The notes under the pieces are model-generated. The model was not told the origin of the DNA. It was given only the letters and a program-made list of their open reading frames with translations, and ran no database searches. Positions 24,740 to 32,190 of a stretch of 34,370 bases of DNA are shown in pieces. Positions within the stretch are counted from its first letter, which is position 1; every line of letters begins with the position of its first letter. The DNA is from Candidatus Ornithospirochaeta stercoripullorum (GTDB taxonomy: Bacteria > Spirochaetota > Spirochaetia > Sphaerochaetales > Sphaerochaetaceae). Where the stretch lies: positions 1-34,370 of the forward strand of contig JADIMT010000066.1 of NCBI GenBank assembly GCA_017694595.1. Reading direction: 5' to 3'. A program made the position numbers and the translations under genes.

Positions 24740-26194
24740 ATGGAAGAGATTATCAATATAGTAAGGGACGGTGAAGAGAAGACCGCAATATGGATTGGCA
24801 GCGATGATATGGGGCTCCCAAAGCATCTGATGCAAGGCATCAAGCATGACGGAATCATCTCGGATGGCAAGGAGATAAAGCCCTGGATCTGGGACGGGCT
24901 ATGCGCTATCGACGGACAGAGATATGTATACTTCGCTCCATGCCGGCTGAGATCCATCTATGAACTTAGCACCAGCGCCCGGAAAGATGCACTTGTCATC
25001 GTAAGGAATATCGCATTCGCGCTTAAAGGCATGAAGAAGGATTTTCTGGATCTTATCACAGGAATCTTCCCTCTCTACAGAATCTGGATCTACAACGACA
25101 CAGACGTGCTCATCATGCCTCCAGATCTTGGCGATGTCTTCACTATCATGAGGGAGGAGAAGCGCAAGGAAGATGAAGTCAACAGAATCATACAGGGAAC
25201 AGCGGAGAAGCAGTTCCTGCTGATTACAGAGATGGCAGAGCTTCTCTATTATGCAGCGACAGGGCGCTTCCCGTTCTCATCAGATGCTGTCAGGGGTTCT
25301 GGATACAAAGAAGTACCGCTTTCGATGTACACAAACGAACTTCCAGAGAAGACAGAAGGCCTCATCAATTTCATCTTCCATGCGAAAAGCAGGGAGATGA
25401 GGGACATCATGGGAAACAGAGATGATGGCGAAAATCTGAACTGGTTCCTCACCCGCTCTCTCAGCCTAGAATGGCCTCTTGAGGACATCACGGCAGAAGA
25501 GAGGGACAGCAACATCGAACGGGCTGAAAGCTCTGCCGAGTTCAAAGAGTTCTTCGAAAAAAGGGAGAGCATCACAAAGCGCAATGCTTTCTGGCGCGTC
25601 AAAGGCACACTGATCATAGTCATCTCAGTGGTAGTCATCGCGGTCGGAGGCTTCCTCTGGAGCTATATCTCAAACATCCTTGAGCCACCTGCGACAAAAG
25701 ACCTTGACCAGAAGGGCATCATAGAAGCTTTCTACCAGGCTCAGAACAACTGCGATCCTGAAGGAATCTCCACAGCGTTCAAAGGCTCAGATCCTCCGCA
25801 GGAGATGGAAATCATGAATCTCTACGTCGCATCGCGGACAAGAATGGCATATGAGAACTTCGATCCGCTTATCAGCGCAGATGAATGGGTTGAGAACGGC
25901 AAGCCTGCAGTACCTGCAGCGCACCTGATCTATGGCGCTGTAATCGACACAATCAAGCAGACCGGAGAGAACACATGGAGCGCTGAAGGCACCTGGTACA
26001 CACCATATCCTTACAATGATGGAGAGGAAGTCACTACGAGTGAGGGAACCATGCCTGTCTACACATATGACGTAACGCAGAGCTTCACTTTCGAATGGAA
26101 TGACAGGGGCTGGTGGAACATTACTGACGCTCCGATAGAGAGCGATGAATTTCTAGGCGTTGAAACTGTCGAGACATATATCCCTGAGCTTTAG
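24740..26194 (+). CDS. Membrane-anchored protein with pseudokinase-like cytoplasmic domain
   Basis: A 484-residue protein I cannot assign to a named family. Residues 1 to about 270 have a faint eukaryotic-type kinase look: VYFAPCRLRSIYELS, a strand pair RIWIYNDTDVLIMPPDLGD, and AELLYYAATGRFPF, which resembles helix F of kinases. There is no HRD, no DFG and no clear ATP loop, so catalysis is unlikely. One strong membrane segment follows at about 295-318 (TLIIVISVVVIAVGGFLW). The C-terminal 165 residues should lie in the periplasm; they are rich in Trp, Tyr and acidic residues and look like an NTF2-like fold (QKGIIEAFYQAQNN, then SFTFEWNDRGWWNITDAPIE). AGGAAAGG precedes the ATG. The 3' end overlaps miaA on the other strand by 42 bases. 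Confidence 0.7.
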   Translation: MEEIINIVRDGEEKTAIWIGSDDMGLPKHLMQGIKHDGIISDGKEIKPWIWDGLCAIDGQRYVYFAPCRLRSIYELSTSARKDALVIVRNIAFALKGMKKDFLDLITGIFPLYRIWIYNDTDVLIMPPDLGDVFTIMREEKRKEDEVNRIIQGTAEKQFLLITEMAELLYYAATGRFPFSSDAVRGSGYKEVPLSMYTNELPEKTEGLINFIFHAKSREMRDIMGNRDDGENLNWFLTRSLSLEWPLEDITAEERDSNIERAESSAEFKEFFEKRESITKRNAFWRVKGTLIIVISVVVIAVGGFLWSYISNILEPPATKDLDQKGIIEAFYQAQNNCDPEGISTAFKGSDPPQEMEIMNLYVASRTRMAYENFDPLISADEWVENGKPAVPAAHLIYGAVIDTIKQTGENTWSAEGTWYTPYPYNDGEEVTTSEGTMPVYTYDVTQSFTFEWNDRGWWNITDAPIESDEFLGVETVETYIPEL

Positions 26195-27118
26195 ATATGA
26201 AGCGATGCCATCCAGATCATCAGGATGGAAGAAACGGCAGGTGGCAAATGAACGGAAGAATGTCATCTGCCGTTTTGCATATTGCACACTTGCCCTGATG
26301 ATATCATCACGTATTGTCCTGATCGATGCTTCCCCGGAGCAGGCTGCATCTATGAATTCTTTATAGCCGATTGCATGCATAGCAGGCCATGAAGAATCCG
26401 CACCTGCCCTGAAGAGTTTTTTGATCTCATCATAAAGCCCCATCTCAAACATGATGTCTACACGCTTCTCAATTCTCTCAACAAGCTCTGATTTATCGCG
26501 TACAAGGCAGATGAGAACGAAGTCAATATCATCACGCGGAGATGAGGAGACCGCGTAGGAAGACAAAGCTTTTCCAGAAGTCCTGTAGACTTCAATAGCT
26601 CTGCTGATCCTGTAAATATCATTAGGCTCGATACGTGATGCTGAGATTGGATCTATCAGCGAGAGATATTGAAAAGCCCATGCGCTTCCCTTCTCTTCGA
26701 TTTCTCTCTTAACCTGCTCTCTCACAGCAGCATCGGACTGGGGCGCGGAAGATGGACCATAGACAAGCTGCTTGATGTAATAACCGGTACCTCCGGTTAT
26801 CAAAGGGAGCTTCCCCCTGCTCTCGATTTCAGGAATCAGAACTTCTGCATCACGAGCAAAATCCCCGGCAGTGTACTGCTCCCAGGGATTTCTGATATCA
26901 ACAAGATGATGTTTGATAAGTTTTCTCAGACGCTCATCAGGTTTGGCAGAACCGATATCCAGCCCTCTGTAAACCTGAACTGAATCTGCATTGATGATCT
27001 CAGCAGAACGGGAAAAGAGCGCTTCAGTCATACCAGTTTTACCAACTGCAGTAGGACCGAAAAGAACAACAGCCTTACTCTTCTTTGCCACTCTCTTCTT
27101 CAGTGTATTCAATCTCAT
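26153..27118 (-). CDS. miaA: tRNA dimethylallyltransferase
   Basis: A 321-residue cytoplasmic enzyme that puts a dimethylallyl group on A37 of tRNAs reading UNN codons. It has the P-loop LFGPTAVGKTGM (20-30), then EIINADSVQVYRGLDIGSAK, HHLVDIRNPWEQYTAGDF, LITGGTGYYIKQLVYG, the catalytic-region PNDIYRISRAIEVYRTSGK, HAIGYKEF and YAKRQMTFFR. The start is ATG 27118, which lies inside the end of the omega-like gene (44 bases of overlap); the extension to 27142 has no support. The C-terminus overlaps the convergent pseudokinase-like gene. Confidence 0.93.
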   Translation of the reverse strand: MRLNTLKKRVAKKSKAVVLFGPTAVGKTGMTEALFSRSAEIINADSVQVYRGLDIGSAKPDERLRKLIKHHLVDIRNPWEQYTAGDFARDAEVLIPEIESRGKLPLITGGTGYYIKQLVYGPSSAPQSDAAVREQVKREIEEKGSAWAFQYLSLIDPISASRIEPNDIYRISRAIEVYRTSGKALSSYAVSSSPRDDIDFVLICLVRDKSELVERIEKRVDIMFEMGLYDEIKKLFRAGADSSWPAMHAIGYKEFIDAACSGEASIRTIRDDIIRASVQYAKRQMTFFRSFATCRFFHPDDLDGIASYLKLRDICLDSFNA

Positions 27119-27281
27119 CGTTGAGAGCACGTGTGAGCACAACAGAGACTACTTTCTCACCAGAATTCTCAATCTCTTTCTTCTTGTCAATCTGGGAATA
27201 GATGGCAGCCTCCTTGATGGCTACGCATGTCATCTCGTAAACATTGCCTTCTTTATCGATAAGTTCATTAAGAGGAATCAC
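27075..27281 (-). CDS. rpoZ: RNA polymerase omega subunit-like protein
   Basis: A 68-residue acidic protein starting at a GTG behind AGGAGATTCAC. MIPLNELIDKEGNVYEMTCV, then IKEAAIYS, resembles the start of spirochaetal omega subunits (a Pro-Leu strand, GN-YELT-A-IKRA helix), and the later KVVSVVLTRALNDEIEY matches the second helix, which normally reads K-V--A--EIL-GKI-Y. The GN-YE--CVAIK helix corresponds to the conserved MARVT/RA region of RpoZ. Omega aids assembly of RNA polymerase. Similarity is moderate, and another small conserved protein cannot be excluded. miaA starts within its last 44 bases, so the two are co-transcribed. Confidence 0.6.
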   Translation of the reverse strand: MIPLNELIDKEGNVYEMTCVAIKEAAIYSQIDKKKEIENSGEKVVSVVLTRALNDEIEYTEEESGKEE

Positions 27282-27308
27282 GTGAATCTCCTTATAAAAA
27301 GCCTTATT

Positions 27309-27337
27309 AGTTTATCAAACATATGAAGATATGCCAA
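27309..27337 (-). promoter_or_regulatory. Promoter of rpoZ-like/miaA
   Basis: On the minus strand TTGGCA (27332-27337), 17 bases, then TAAACT (27309-27314), about 28 bases upstream of the GTG start of the omega-like gene. Four to five matches in each box. Confidence 0.55.
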
Positions 27338-27359
27338 GTAGCATGCAATTAACCACATA

Positions 27360-27386
27360 GGCGACGTTGCATAGCAAAACGCCGCC
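27360..27386. other. GC-rich imperfect hairpin behind the S41 peptidase gene
   Basis: GGCG-A-CGTT pairs with AACG-C-CGCC (one mismatch) around a nine-base loop, 14 bases after the peptidase stop on the minus strand. There is no T-run, so it may be a factor-dependent or 3'-end-protecting hairpin rather than an intrinsic terminator. Confidence 0.4.
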
Positions 27387-27399
27387 TGCACAACACGGC

Positions 27400-28791
27400 C
27401 TATTTCTTGCTACGGATATAGTCGAGCGCTACTCTCAGTCTTGAATCTGTCCCGCTTATAAACTGGCTATAATTGAAATCCACTTCGATATCGGGATCAA
27501 TACCCTTTCCCTCATAGCTTGTTCCATCGCGATAGACAAGCTGCATGCCAGGCGTATATATCAAGCTTATATACGGCATGATCGAAGAGCTTCCGGCATT
27601 CAGATAATCCATAGGAGCAAGCGGACCATTTCCACCAGCTGTAGTTCCACCTACAAGGACGATATCTGCACCATACTCCTCCCTCATAGCCATGAAAGCC
27701 ATACATGAGATCTCACTGCATGAGACTGAACGCATATTAGTCAGTACAGTTATAGGCAGATTGCTCATCACAGCATCGTTCTCAGCGTAACCAGTGATGG
27801 AGAAATCATTCCAATGAGTATAGCTATAACGGTTATCGCTCTGTTTTATTCTCACTTTCGCAATCTTAAGATTCTCAGGAATCAGGTTGCTGTAAAGAAA
27901 GTAGAAATCAAGAGGATTACCACCACCATTGCCCCTCAGATCTATGATTATTCCATTCAGGTCACTGCTTCCTTCTGCATAGCTGGAAAGAATAGAATCA
28001 TATGTGGTCATCAGATTGAAGACAGCTTCAGCATACTGATTATTCTCCCCTCCGTAATAACTGGATATGAAGTAGGAAATATCGAATCCGGAGAATACAA
28101 GATAGAGGATATCATCATCAGTGATGCCAAGGAACATCGCGAAGTTACCGACATCATTGTTGTTTACAACTGTCCCTTTGGGAACTTTTAGATACCCAGA
28201 CTTCTTGAAGCCATCCACAGACCCCTGTTCAAATGGCACATTCAAGCTGCTTGCAGATTCAGCACCGCTTATGCCAAATGTGTTCTGCATGATGGAGAGC
28301 GTGTTCTCTACAACGAAATCACTAGTGGCGTAAAGCTGTGAGTATTGCGGTGGAGATGCCGTGAGCATAGCTTCAAAAGCCTCATCATCAGTCATTCCTG
28401 CTTTCAGCATGGAACGATACAGAAGAGGAGAGAATGCACCAGTAAGGCTATTGCCATTCGTGATACTCAATCTATGGTGTCCGTCGTGCAAGTTCTTCAC
28501 GAGATCGAAAAAGACACGCAGGGCTTCCTTGTCAGTGCTCTCTGACACTCCAATTTCTCCATACGACTCCATGATTGGCAGATTTTCTTCAAGCACATCA
28601 TCCCATTCATGGCCTTCGGGTGCATCAAGGGACCAGAACACATAGTTCTTGCTCATATCAGCCCACCACGCCTCGAAAAGCTCTGCCCATGTCGTAATCG
28701 TGTCCGGAGCCCCTGGATGTTGTATATCAGGCCTGCATGAAGGGAAGACTAAAAGAAGAGCAAGAGAGATTACAATCAAAATCTTTTTCAT
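27400..28791 (-). CDS. S41-family serine peptidase lipoprotein (S41B/tricorn-like)
   Basis: A 463-residue lipoprotein with lipobox VFPSC (Cys19), so anchored in a membrane facing the periplasm or the outside. Peptidase marks: NLHDGHHRLS with the DGH motif (103-105), GIIIDLRGNGGGNPLDF (279-295), SVSCSEISCMAF (354-365) whose Ser356 or Ser358 should be the nucleophile, and VGGTTAGGNGP (379-389). CtpA-type members have a catalytic Lys in the last motif (TFGKG); here it is TAGGN, so the Ser-His type of S41B is likelier. No PDZ domain is seen. The ATG overlaps the stop of the barrel-protein gene by four bases. Its substrate is unknown; the neighbours suggest work on the envelope or on host proteins. 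Confidence 0.85.
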   Translation of the reverse strand: MKKILIVISLALLLVFPSCRPDIQHPGAPDTITTWAELFEAWWADMSKNYVFWSLDAPEGHEWDDVLEENLPIMESYGEIGVSESTDKEALRVFFDLVKNLHDGHHRLSITNGNSLTGAFSPLLYRSMLKAGMTDDEAFEAMLTASPPQYSQLYATSDFVVENTLSIMQNTFGISGAESASSLNVPFEQGSVDGFKKSGYLKVPKGTVVNNNDVGNFAMFLGITDDDILYLVFSGFDISYFISSYYGGENNQYAEAVFNLMTTYDSILSSYAEGSSDLNGIIIDLRGNGGGNPLDFYFLYSNLIPENLKIAKVRIKQSDNRYSYTHWNDFSITGYAENDAVMSNLPITVLTNMRSVSCSEISCMAFMAMREEYGADIVLVGGTTAGGNGPLAPMDYLNAGSSSIMPYISLIYTPGMQLVYRDGTSYEGKGIDPDIEVDFNYSQFISGTDSRLRVALDYIRSKK

Positions 28792-29489
28792 ACATCGCCC
28801 CCGAGTCTGAACATATATCCGACATCTATGCTTAACGTATCAATATAGCGAAAAACATCTTCAGCCACTTTCTTGTCAAGAGATGTGAAGGAATACTGAT
28901 ACCTTGCAGAAAGATAGAGCTCACCGCTCTCATCAAAGCTGTATGCCACACCTGCTTCTGCAAGGAAACCAGAATCGAAGAGATTATCGTACCTGCTATC
29001 AAGTTCAACAGTTTCCCAGAAATCATTATTATCTTCAGGCCTTGTCAGGAACCCAGAAAGCTGGACATGCCCTGATTCAATTTCCATGAATCTTGCTCCG
29101 ATGTAAAGTCCAACTCCCAGATAACTTCTTATTCTCTCATTTCCAATAGAGAACCTGAGAGAAAGAGGAATCTCCAGATAGTGGTTCACATTCCTTGCCC
29201 TATAGAATTCAAAAATGTCTGTATCTACTTTTGTAATGTAGTTATAAGGCTTGCCGATATAACGCAACCCTGAAGAGATGCTGAACCAATCATTGACTCT
29301 GTATTCAACAGGCACTGCCAGCTCAAATGCATGTCCAAGTTCAAAATGCCGTGTAGCCCTCTCCCCTCCTCTCTGATCATAAAAGCCCATTGTATAGCCA
29401 GCTTCAGCTCCGATAGCCCACGAAAAAGCCCATACAGATGACACAAATATGAGCGAAAGAAGCAATAGCATCATTATCTTTCGTCGCAT
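28788..29489 (-). CDS. Outer-membrane beta-barrel protein (OMP_b-brl-like)
   Basis: A 233-residue protein with a signal peptide (MRRKIMMLLLLSLIFVSSVWA) and then alternating strands typical of small porins of the PF13568/OmpA-like type: AIGAEAGYTMGFYD, ELAVPVEYRVNDWFSISSGL, YLEIPLSLRFSIG, RSYLGVGLYIGARFM, GFLAEAGVAYSF, LYLSARYQYSFTSL and the last strand LSIDVGYMFRLGGDV. About eight strands can be counted. ATG 29489 gives a normal signal peptide; a TTG at 29507 would add six residues. It starts about 20 bases after the stop of the upstream lipoprotein gene and overlaps the S41 peptidase gene by four bases. Confidence 0.8.
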   Translation of the reverse strand: MRRKIMMLLLLSLIFVSSVWAFSWAIGAEAGYTMGFYDQRGGERATRHFELGHAFELAVPVEYRVNDWFSISSGLRYIGKPYNYITKVDTDIFEFYRARNVNHYLEIPLSLRFSIGNERIRSYLGVGLYIGARFMEIESGHVQLSGFLTRPEDNNDFWETVELDSRYDNLFDSGFLAEAGVAYSFDESGELYLSARYQYSFTSLDKKVAEDVFRYIDTLSIDVGYMFRLGGDV

Positions 29490-29510
29490 TTTATTTATCG
29501 CATCCAATCA

Positions 29511-30011
29511 TTATCTGTGGAATTCGTATCCAACAATGCTGACTCCGTCGAAAAAAGAAAGAGATTCTTCCGGTAATGTATAGTAGCGCAGATTCACGTC
29601 CACATTCTTTGACTCTCCTGCACTGTTCTGTACCGTGACAGTAATCGTTGTGGTAATAGGATCAGTCTGGGAAACCCCTGTCACCTTTGCATCATAAATA
29701 TATTCAGTATCAGGATGCTCAAGATCAACGTTTCGGAATGCTACATATTCTTCAATTGGCATATAGCCTTGCGCTTCAAGTCCTTTCACTACAACAGTGC
29801 ACGAATCTGCCGTGATGTGTATTCTGTTGGCAAGTCCATTTGAAAGCGGAACGCTAAAACCACCTTCTTCGATAGGATCATCTGCAATCCAGGTACCCTG
29901 CATCCCTTTTGGATATAAATCGGATGTCGTATCGTTGCCTCCAAAATCACAAGAAGCAATCACAACTAGCATTGCTATTATCGTAGTTACATATAATATC
30001 CGCTTCTTCAT
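29511..30011 (-). CDS. Predicted lipoprotein of unknown function
   Basis: A 166-residue protein with a lipoprotein signal (MKKRILYVTTIIAMLVVIASC, lipobox IASC with Cys21, written here as one 21-residue stretch less its first residue in practice). The mature part is beta-rich: YPKGMQGTWIADDPIEEG, SNGLANRIHITADSCTVVVKG, IEEYVAFRNVDL, then repeated Thr/Val strands. The pattern of a GTW start, an EGG turn and many strands resembles lipocalin-like bacterial lipoproteins, but I cannot name a family. GGGAGG precedes the ATG. It is the first gene of a three-gene envelope operon with the barrel protein and the S41 peptidase. Confidence 0.75.
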   Translation of the reverse strand: MKKRILYVTTIIAMLVVIASCDFGGNDTTSDLYPKGMQGTWIADDPIEEGGFSVPLSNGLANRIHITADSCTVVVKGLEAQGYMPIEEYVAFRNVDLEHPDTEYIYDAKVTGVSQTDPITTTITVTVQNSAGESKNVDVNLRYYTLPEESLSFFDGVSIVGYEFHR

Positions 30012-30502
30012 ACATTATCCTCCCTTATATAAATAGTCGCAGTATCCGTCGAAACAATCACGTCATCTGTCTCTGTGAAATCGTGAAAGACACAGAGAAT
30101 GGAACATAATCACACATTCATCCTTATGATTGCACTTATTATCAGTCTCTTCAACTGAAACTGCACCTGAACATGGAGTGAAAATAAAAGCATCTTTCCC
30201 AACATCACTATCAAGGATGTTGGCATTATCTCCAAATGGAAATACCTGTTTCCATGCCTCCGATATAAGATAATGACACCAGAGAAAGTAAACTGAAATA
30301 TACACAGAATAGAAGCCAAATCAAGTGAGTAGCATGAAGCTATGTTTGTTTTCATGATTACTAAAATCATCTTCGCAAACTGCCATCTCGATACAGCTAC
30401 ATCATTGATAAGACAAAGGCCAGCAAGTTACCCTGCTGACCCCAGAAATACTTGGAGAGATAGAACGTTGTCTTCTCTCAATAACCTATTTCATTCGAGA
30501 CC
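30012..30502. other. Long intergenic stretch with an inverted repeat; no confident gene
   Basis: Two overlapping minus-strand frames (30063-30305 and 30110-30370) have no ribosome site and no recognisable motif. TCTCTGTG (30070-30077) and CACAGAGA (30091-30098) form an 8-bp inverted repeat upstream of the lipoprotein operon, a possible regulator site. A weak promoter (TTGTTT, 16 bases, TATTTA on the minus strand) may lie near 30024-30051. Near the right end sits the terminator of the HTH gene. The stretch may be eroded coding DNA of a lost insertion sequence. Confidence 0.35.
30410..30441 (-). terminator. Terminator of the HTH gene
   Basis: On the minus strand GGTCAGCA (30434-30441) pairs with TGCTGGCC (30418-30425), eight pairs with one G-U, loop of eight, followed by TTTGTCTT. 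It ends the transcript coming from 30503-32117. Confidence 0.6.
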
Positions 30503-30697
30503 TCACCGGGTCCCTCTCTCCGCCCACGAGTTGTCCCCCGCGGCATACTTCCGCTTGTATTCCCTCACTGTGTATGTGTTCAGCCCGGCAATACGTGCAG
30601 TCGCTTTATATCCGTATCCCTGCTCAAAGAGCTTCAGACATTCCTGACGCTTCTCGTTCGGAATCCTCTGACGGAGGTACAAGGTTTTCTCTTCCAT
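30503..30697 (-). CDS. Orphan helix-turn-helix protein (IS3 OrfA-like)
   Basis: A 64-residue protein starting behind AAGGAGG. It reads RQRIPNEKRQECLKLFEQG, then YGYKATARIAGLNTYTVREY, the HTH typical of IS3/IS150-type transposase OrfA proteins, and ends with WAERGTR, a usual junction point in those proteins. No OrfB (DDE integrase) follows, so this is either a stripped insertion sequence or an HTH kept for its own use. It lies about 50 bases after the large Ig-like lipoprotein gene, in the same direction, with a strong hairpin in between. It might regulate that gene, but nothing shows it. Confidence 0.65.
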   Translation of the reverse strand: MEEKTLYLRQRIPNEKRQECLKLFEQGYGYKATARIAGLNTYTVREYKRKYAAGDNSWAERGTR

Positions 30698-30714
30698 CTT
30701 CGTCCTCCTTATGT

Positions 30715-30737
30715 CTGCCTGCCAGAACGGCAGGCAG
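30715..30737. other. Strong hairpin between the lipoprotein and HTH genes
   Basis: CTGCCTGCC (30715-30723) and GGCAGGCAG (30729-30737) form a perfect 9-bp GC-rich stem with a five-base loop. On the minus strand it lies 12 bases after the lipoprotein stop and about ten bases before the AGGAGG of the HTH gene. There is no T-run. It may stabilise the lipoprotein message or reduce read-through into the HTH gene. Confidence 0.6.
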
Positions 30738-30749
30738 GATTCCTAACGA

Positions 30750-32051
30750 TTACTCGCCATCAGCTTCAACAATAACAGTTGTGAAAGACTTCTCGAATGT
30801 AAGTGTTCCGACTGTTGCCTTGACTGTGAACTCTGTTCTTCCCAGTGCTGCTTCTGTAAGATCAAGATCTGCAGGTGCTGTGAATACATAGCCATCGCCT
30901 GTTGAAGTGTAATCAAGTGGTGTAGAAGCTGTTGAACCACTTGCATAGACAGGTTTTACAGTGAAATCTGCAGCAATTTTTTCCTTTGTGTAGTCGCCCT
31001 GCTCAAGTGTTGCAGGAATATTAGCGAATGTGAGATCGATGATTGACTCATCTGCAACATCTACATTTAAAGCTGCTGCTGTGTCAGAAACACCGATTCC
31101 AAGCTCACTTGCTGCATCAGATGCTGGAATGTACTTTGCTGTCAGAGATACTGACGATCCAGTTGGCGGGATTGTGATTGTTTCAATGTTAATGATTGTT
31201 GCATTGTTCTCACCTACATATACAACCTGTGCTTTAGGAACAACAGATGTCTCGCCATTGTCCCATGTTGCTTCCATGTAGACACCCTTTGCCTTTGTAT
31301 CATCGTAAGCAAGCTTGTTGTTTGTTGTTGCATTTCTGTAGACTTTGTAGCCATCTGTTGCCTTGAGCTCAAGTTCTTTGATGTAGTTTGGAACAAGTGT
31401 TACTGTGTATTCGCCTGCATCCACGTTAGCATACTTCACTGCTACAGTTCTTGATGCAGAACCAGCCTCGACTTCCACAGCTGTAAGCTCCCATGTACTA
31501 CCAGATTTGAAACCTGCTGTGACAGCCTTGGAATCGATATCGCTGTATGCGAATGTCTTCTCACCAGCTACCTCATTCTCATCTGTATACTTCACAGTGA
31601 ACTGAAGACCTGTAAGGTCAAGTGACTTGTCCTTGTATTCATCCTTTGAATCGTTTGCACTAACAGCCTCAATGTACTCTTTTACAGTCACATCATCTGC
31701 GTCGATAGTAACTGAACCTACTGTAGCAAGGTTGAAGTCAAGCTCAACAGATATGTCGGATCCCTTGTATTTACCAGTGATTTTATCAGTTTCTTTTGCA
31801 TCAGCTGGAACAACAAGTGAATCGAACACGATATCGCTTGCAGCAACATCTTTAGTTCTGCCATCATACATCAGTGCAGTGAATGTATAGTCACTAAGAC
31901 TTACAGTCTCACCAGGAAGATATGCTGTTTCAGTTACCTGTGTAGCATAAACATCTCTGATATAATCAACGGATGCGGTTCCACCCTCGCATGCTGTGAA
32001 TGCGAAAAGCATCAGAGCAGCAAGTACTCCAATCAGAATCGATTTTTTCAT
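30750..32051 (-). CDS. Large beta-rich surface lipoprotein with Ig-like repeats
   Basis: A 433-residue lipoprotein: signal MKKSILIGVLAALMLF, lipobox FTAC (Cys21), then a Gly/Thr-rich mature part of acidic, Thr-, Val- and Ala-rich strands. Several units start alike: a T-V or L-L strand, a segment of the form GLQFTVKYTDENE or YTFTALMYDGRTK, then a D/S-rich turn (YSDIDS, ASDIVFDS). This is the pattern of bacterial Ig-like (Big_3/Big_4-like) domains; about four units fit. Cys is absent from the mature part apart from the lipid site. GGAGGAAAG precedes the ATG at 32051. The promoter carries a G8 run (see 32088-32117), so expression may vary. A role in adhesion or as a surface antigen is inference. 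Confidence 0.8.
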   Translation of the reverse strand: MKKSILIGVLAALMLFAFTACEGGTASVDYIRDVYATQVTETAYLPGETVSLSDYTFTALMYDGRTKDVAASDIVFDSLVVPADAKETDKITGKYKGSDISVELDFNLATVGSVTIDADDVTVKEYIEAVSANDSKDEYKDKSLDLTGLQFTVKYTDENEVAGEKTFAYSDIDSKAVTAGFKSGSTWELTAVEVEAGSASRTVAVKYANVDAGEYTVTLVPNYIKELELKATDGYKVYRNATTNNKLAYDDTKAKGVYMEATWDNGETSVVPKAQVVYVGENNATIINIETITIPPTGSSVSLTAKYIPASDAASELGIGVSDTAAALNVDVADESIIDLTFANIPATLEQGDYTKEKIAADFTVKPVYASGSTASTPLDYTSTGDGYVFTAPADLDLTEAALGRTEFTVKATVGTLTFEKSFTTVIVEADGE

Positions 32052-32087
32052 ATCGTTTCTTTCCTCCAAGATTGTTTAACTGCTAAT

Positions 32088-32117
32088 AGCCTACCCCCCC
32101 CGGTAGCGCTTTGTCAA
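32088..32117 (-). promoter_or_regulatory. Promoter of the Ig-like lipoprotein with G8 tract in the spacer
   Basis: On the minus strand a perfect -35 TTGACA (32112-32117) is followed, after 18 bases, by TAGGCT (32088-32093). The spacer contains eight consecutive G (32094-32101 on the plus strand as C8). Loss or gain of one G would change the spacing to 17 or 19. Upstream, 32119-32156 is strongly AT-rich with A-tracts about one helical turn apart, as in UP elements. The -10 box is only a 3/6 match, so its place is uncertain. Confidence 0.6.
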
Positions 32118-32190
32118 GATATTTCTCAATTATTTTTGAAGTTTTTTCTCAGAGGATTAGGCTGCCAGGACAACCGACAACCTATGATGA

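Noticed and set aside
27360-27386. Possible tRNA-like structure
   Set aside because: Only one imperfect stem is present; there is no cloverleaf or TTC loop.
30063-30370. Two overlapping minus-strand ORFs of 80 and 86 residues
   Set aside because: No ribosome site, no motifs, and they exclude each other. Kept only as a comment on the intergenic region.
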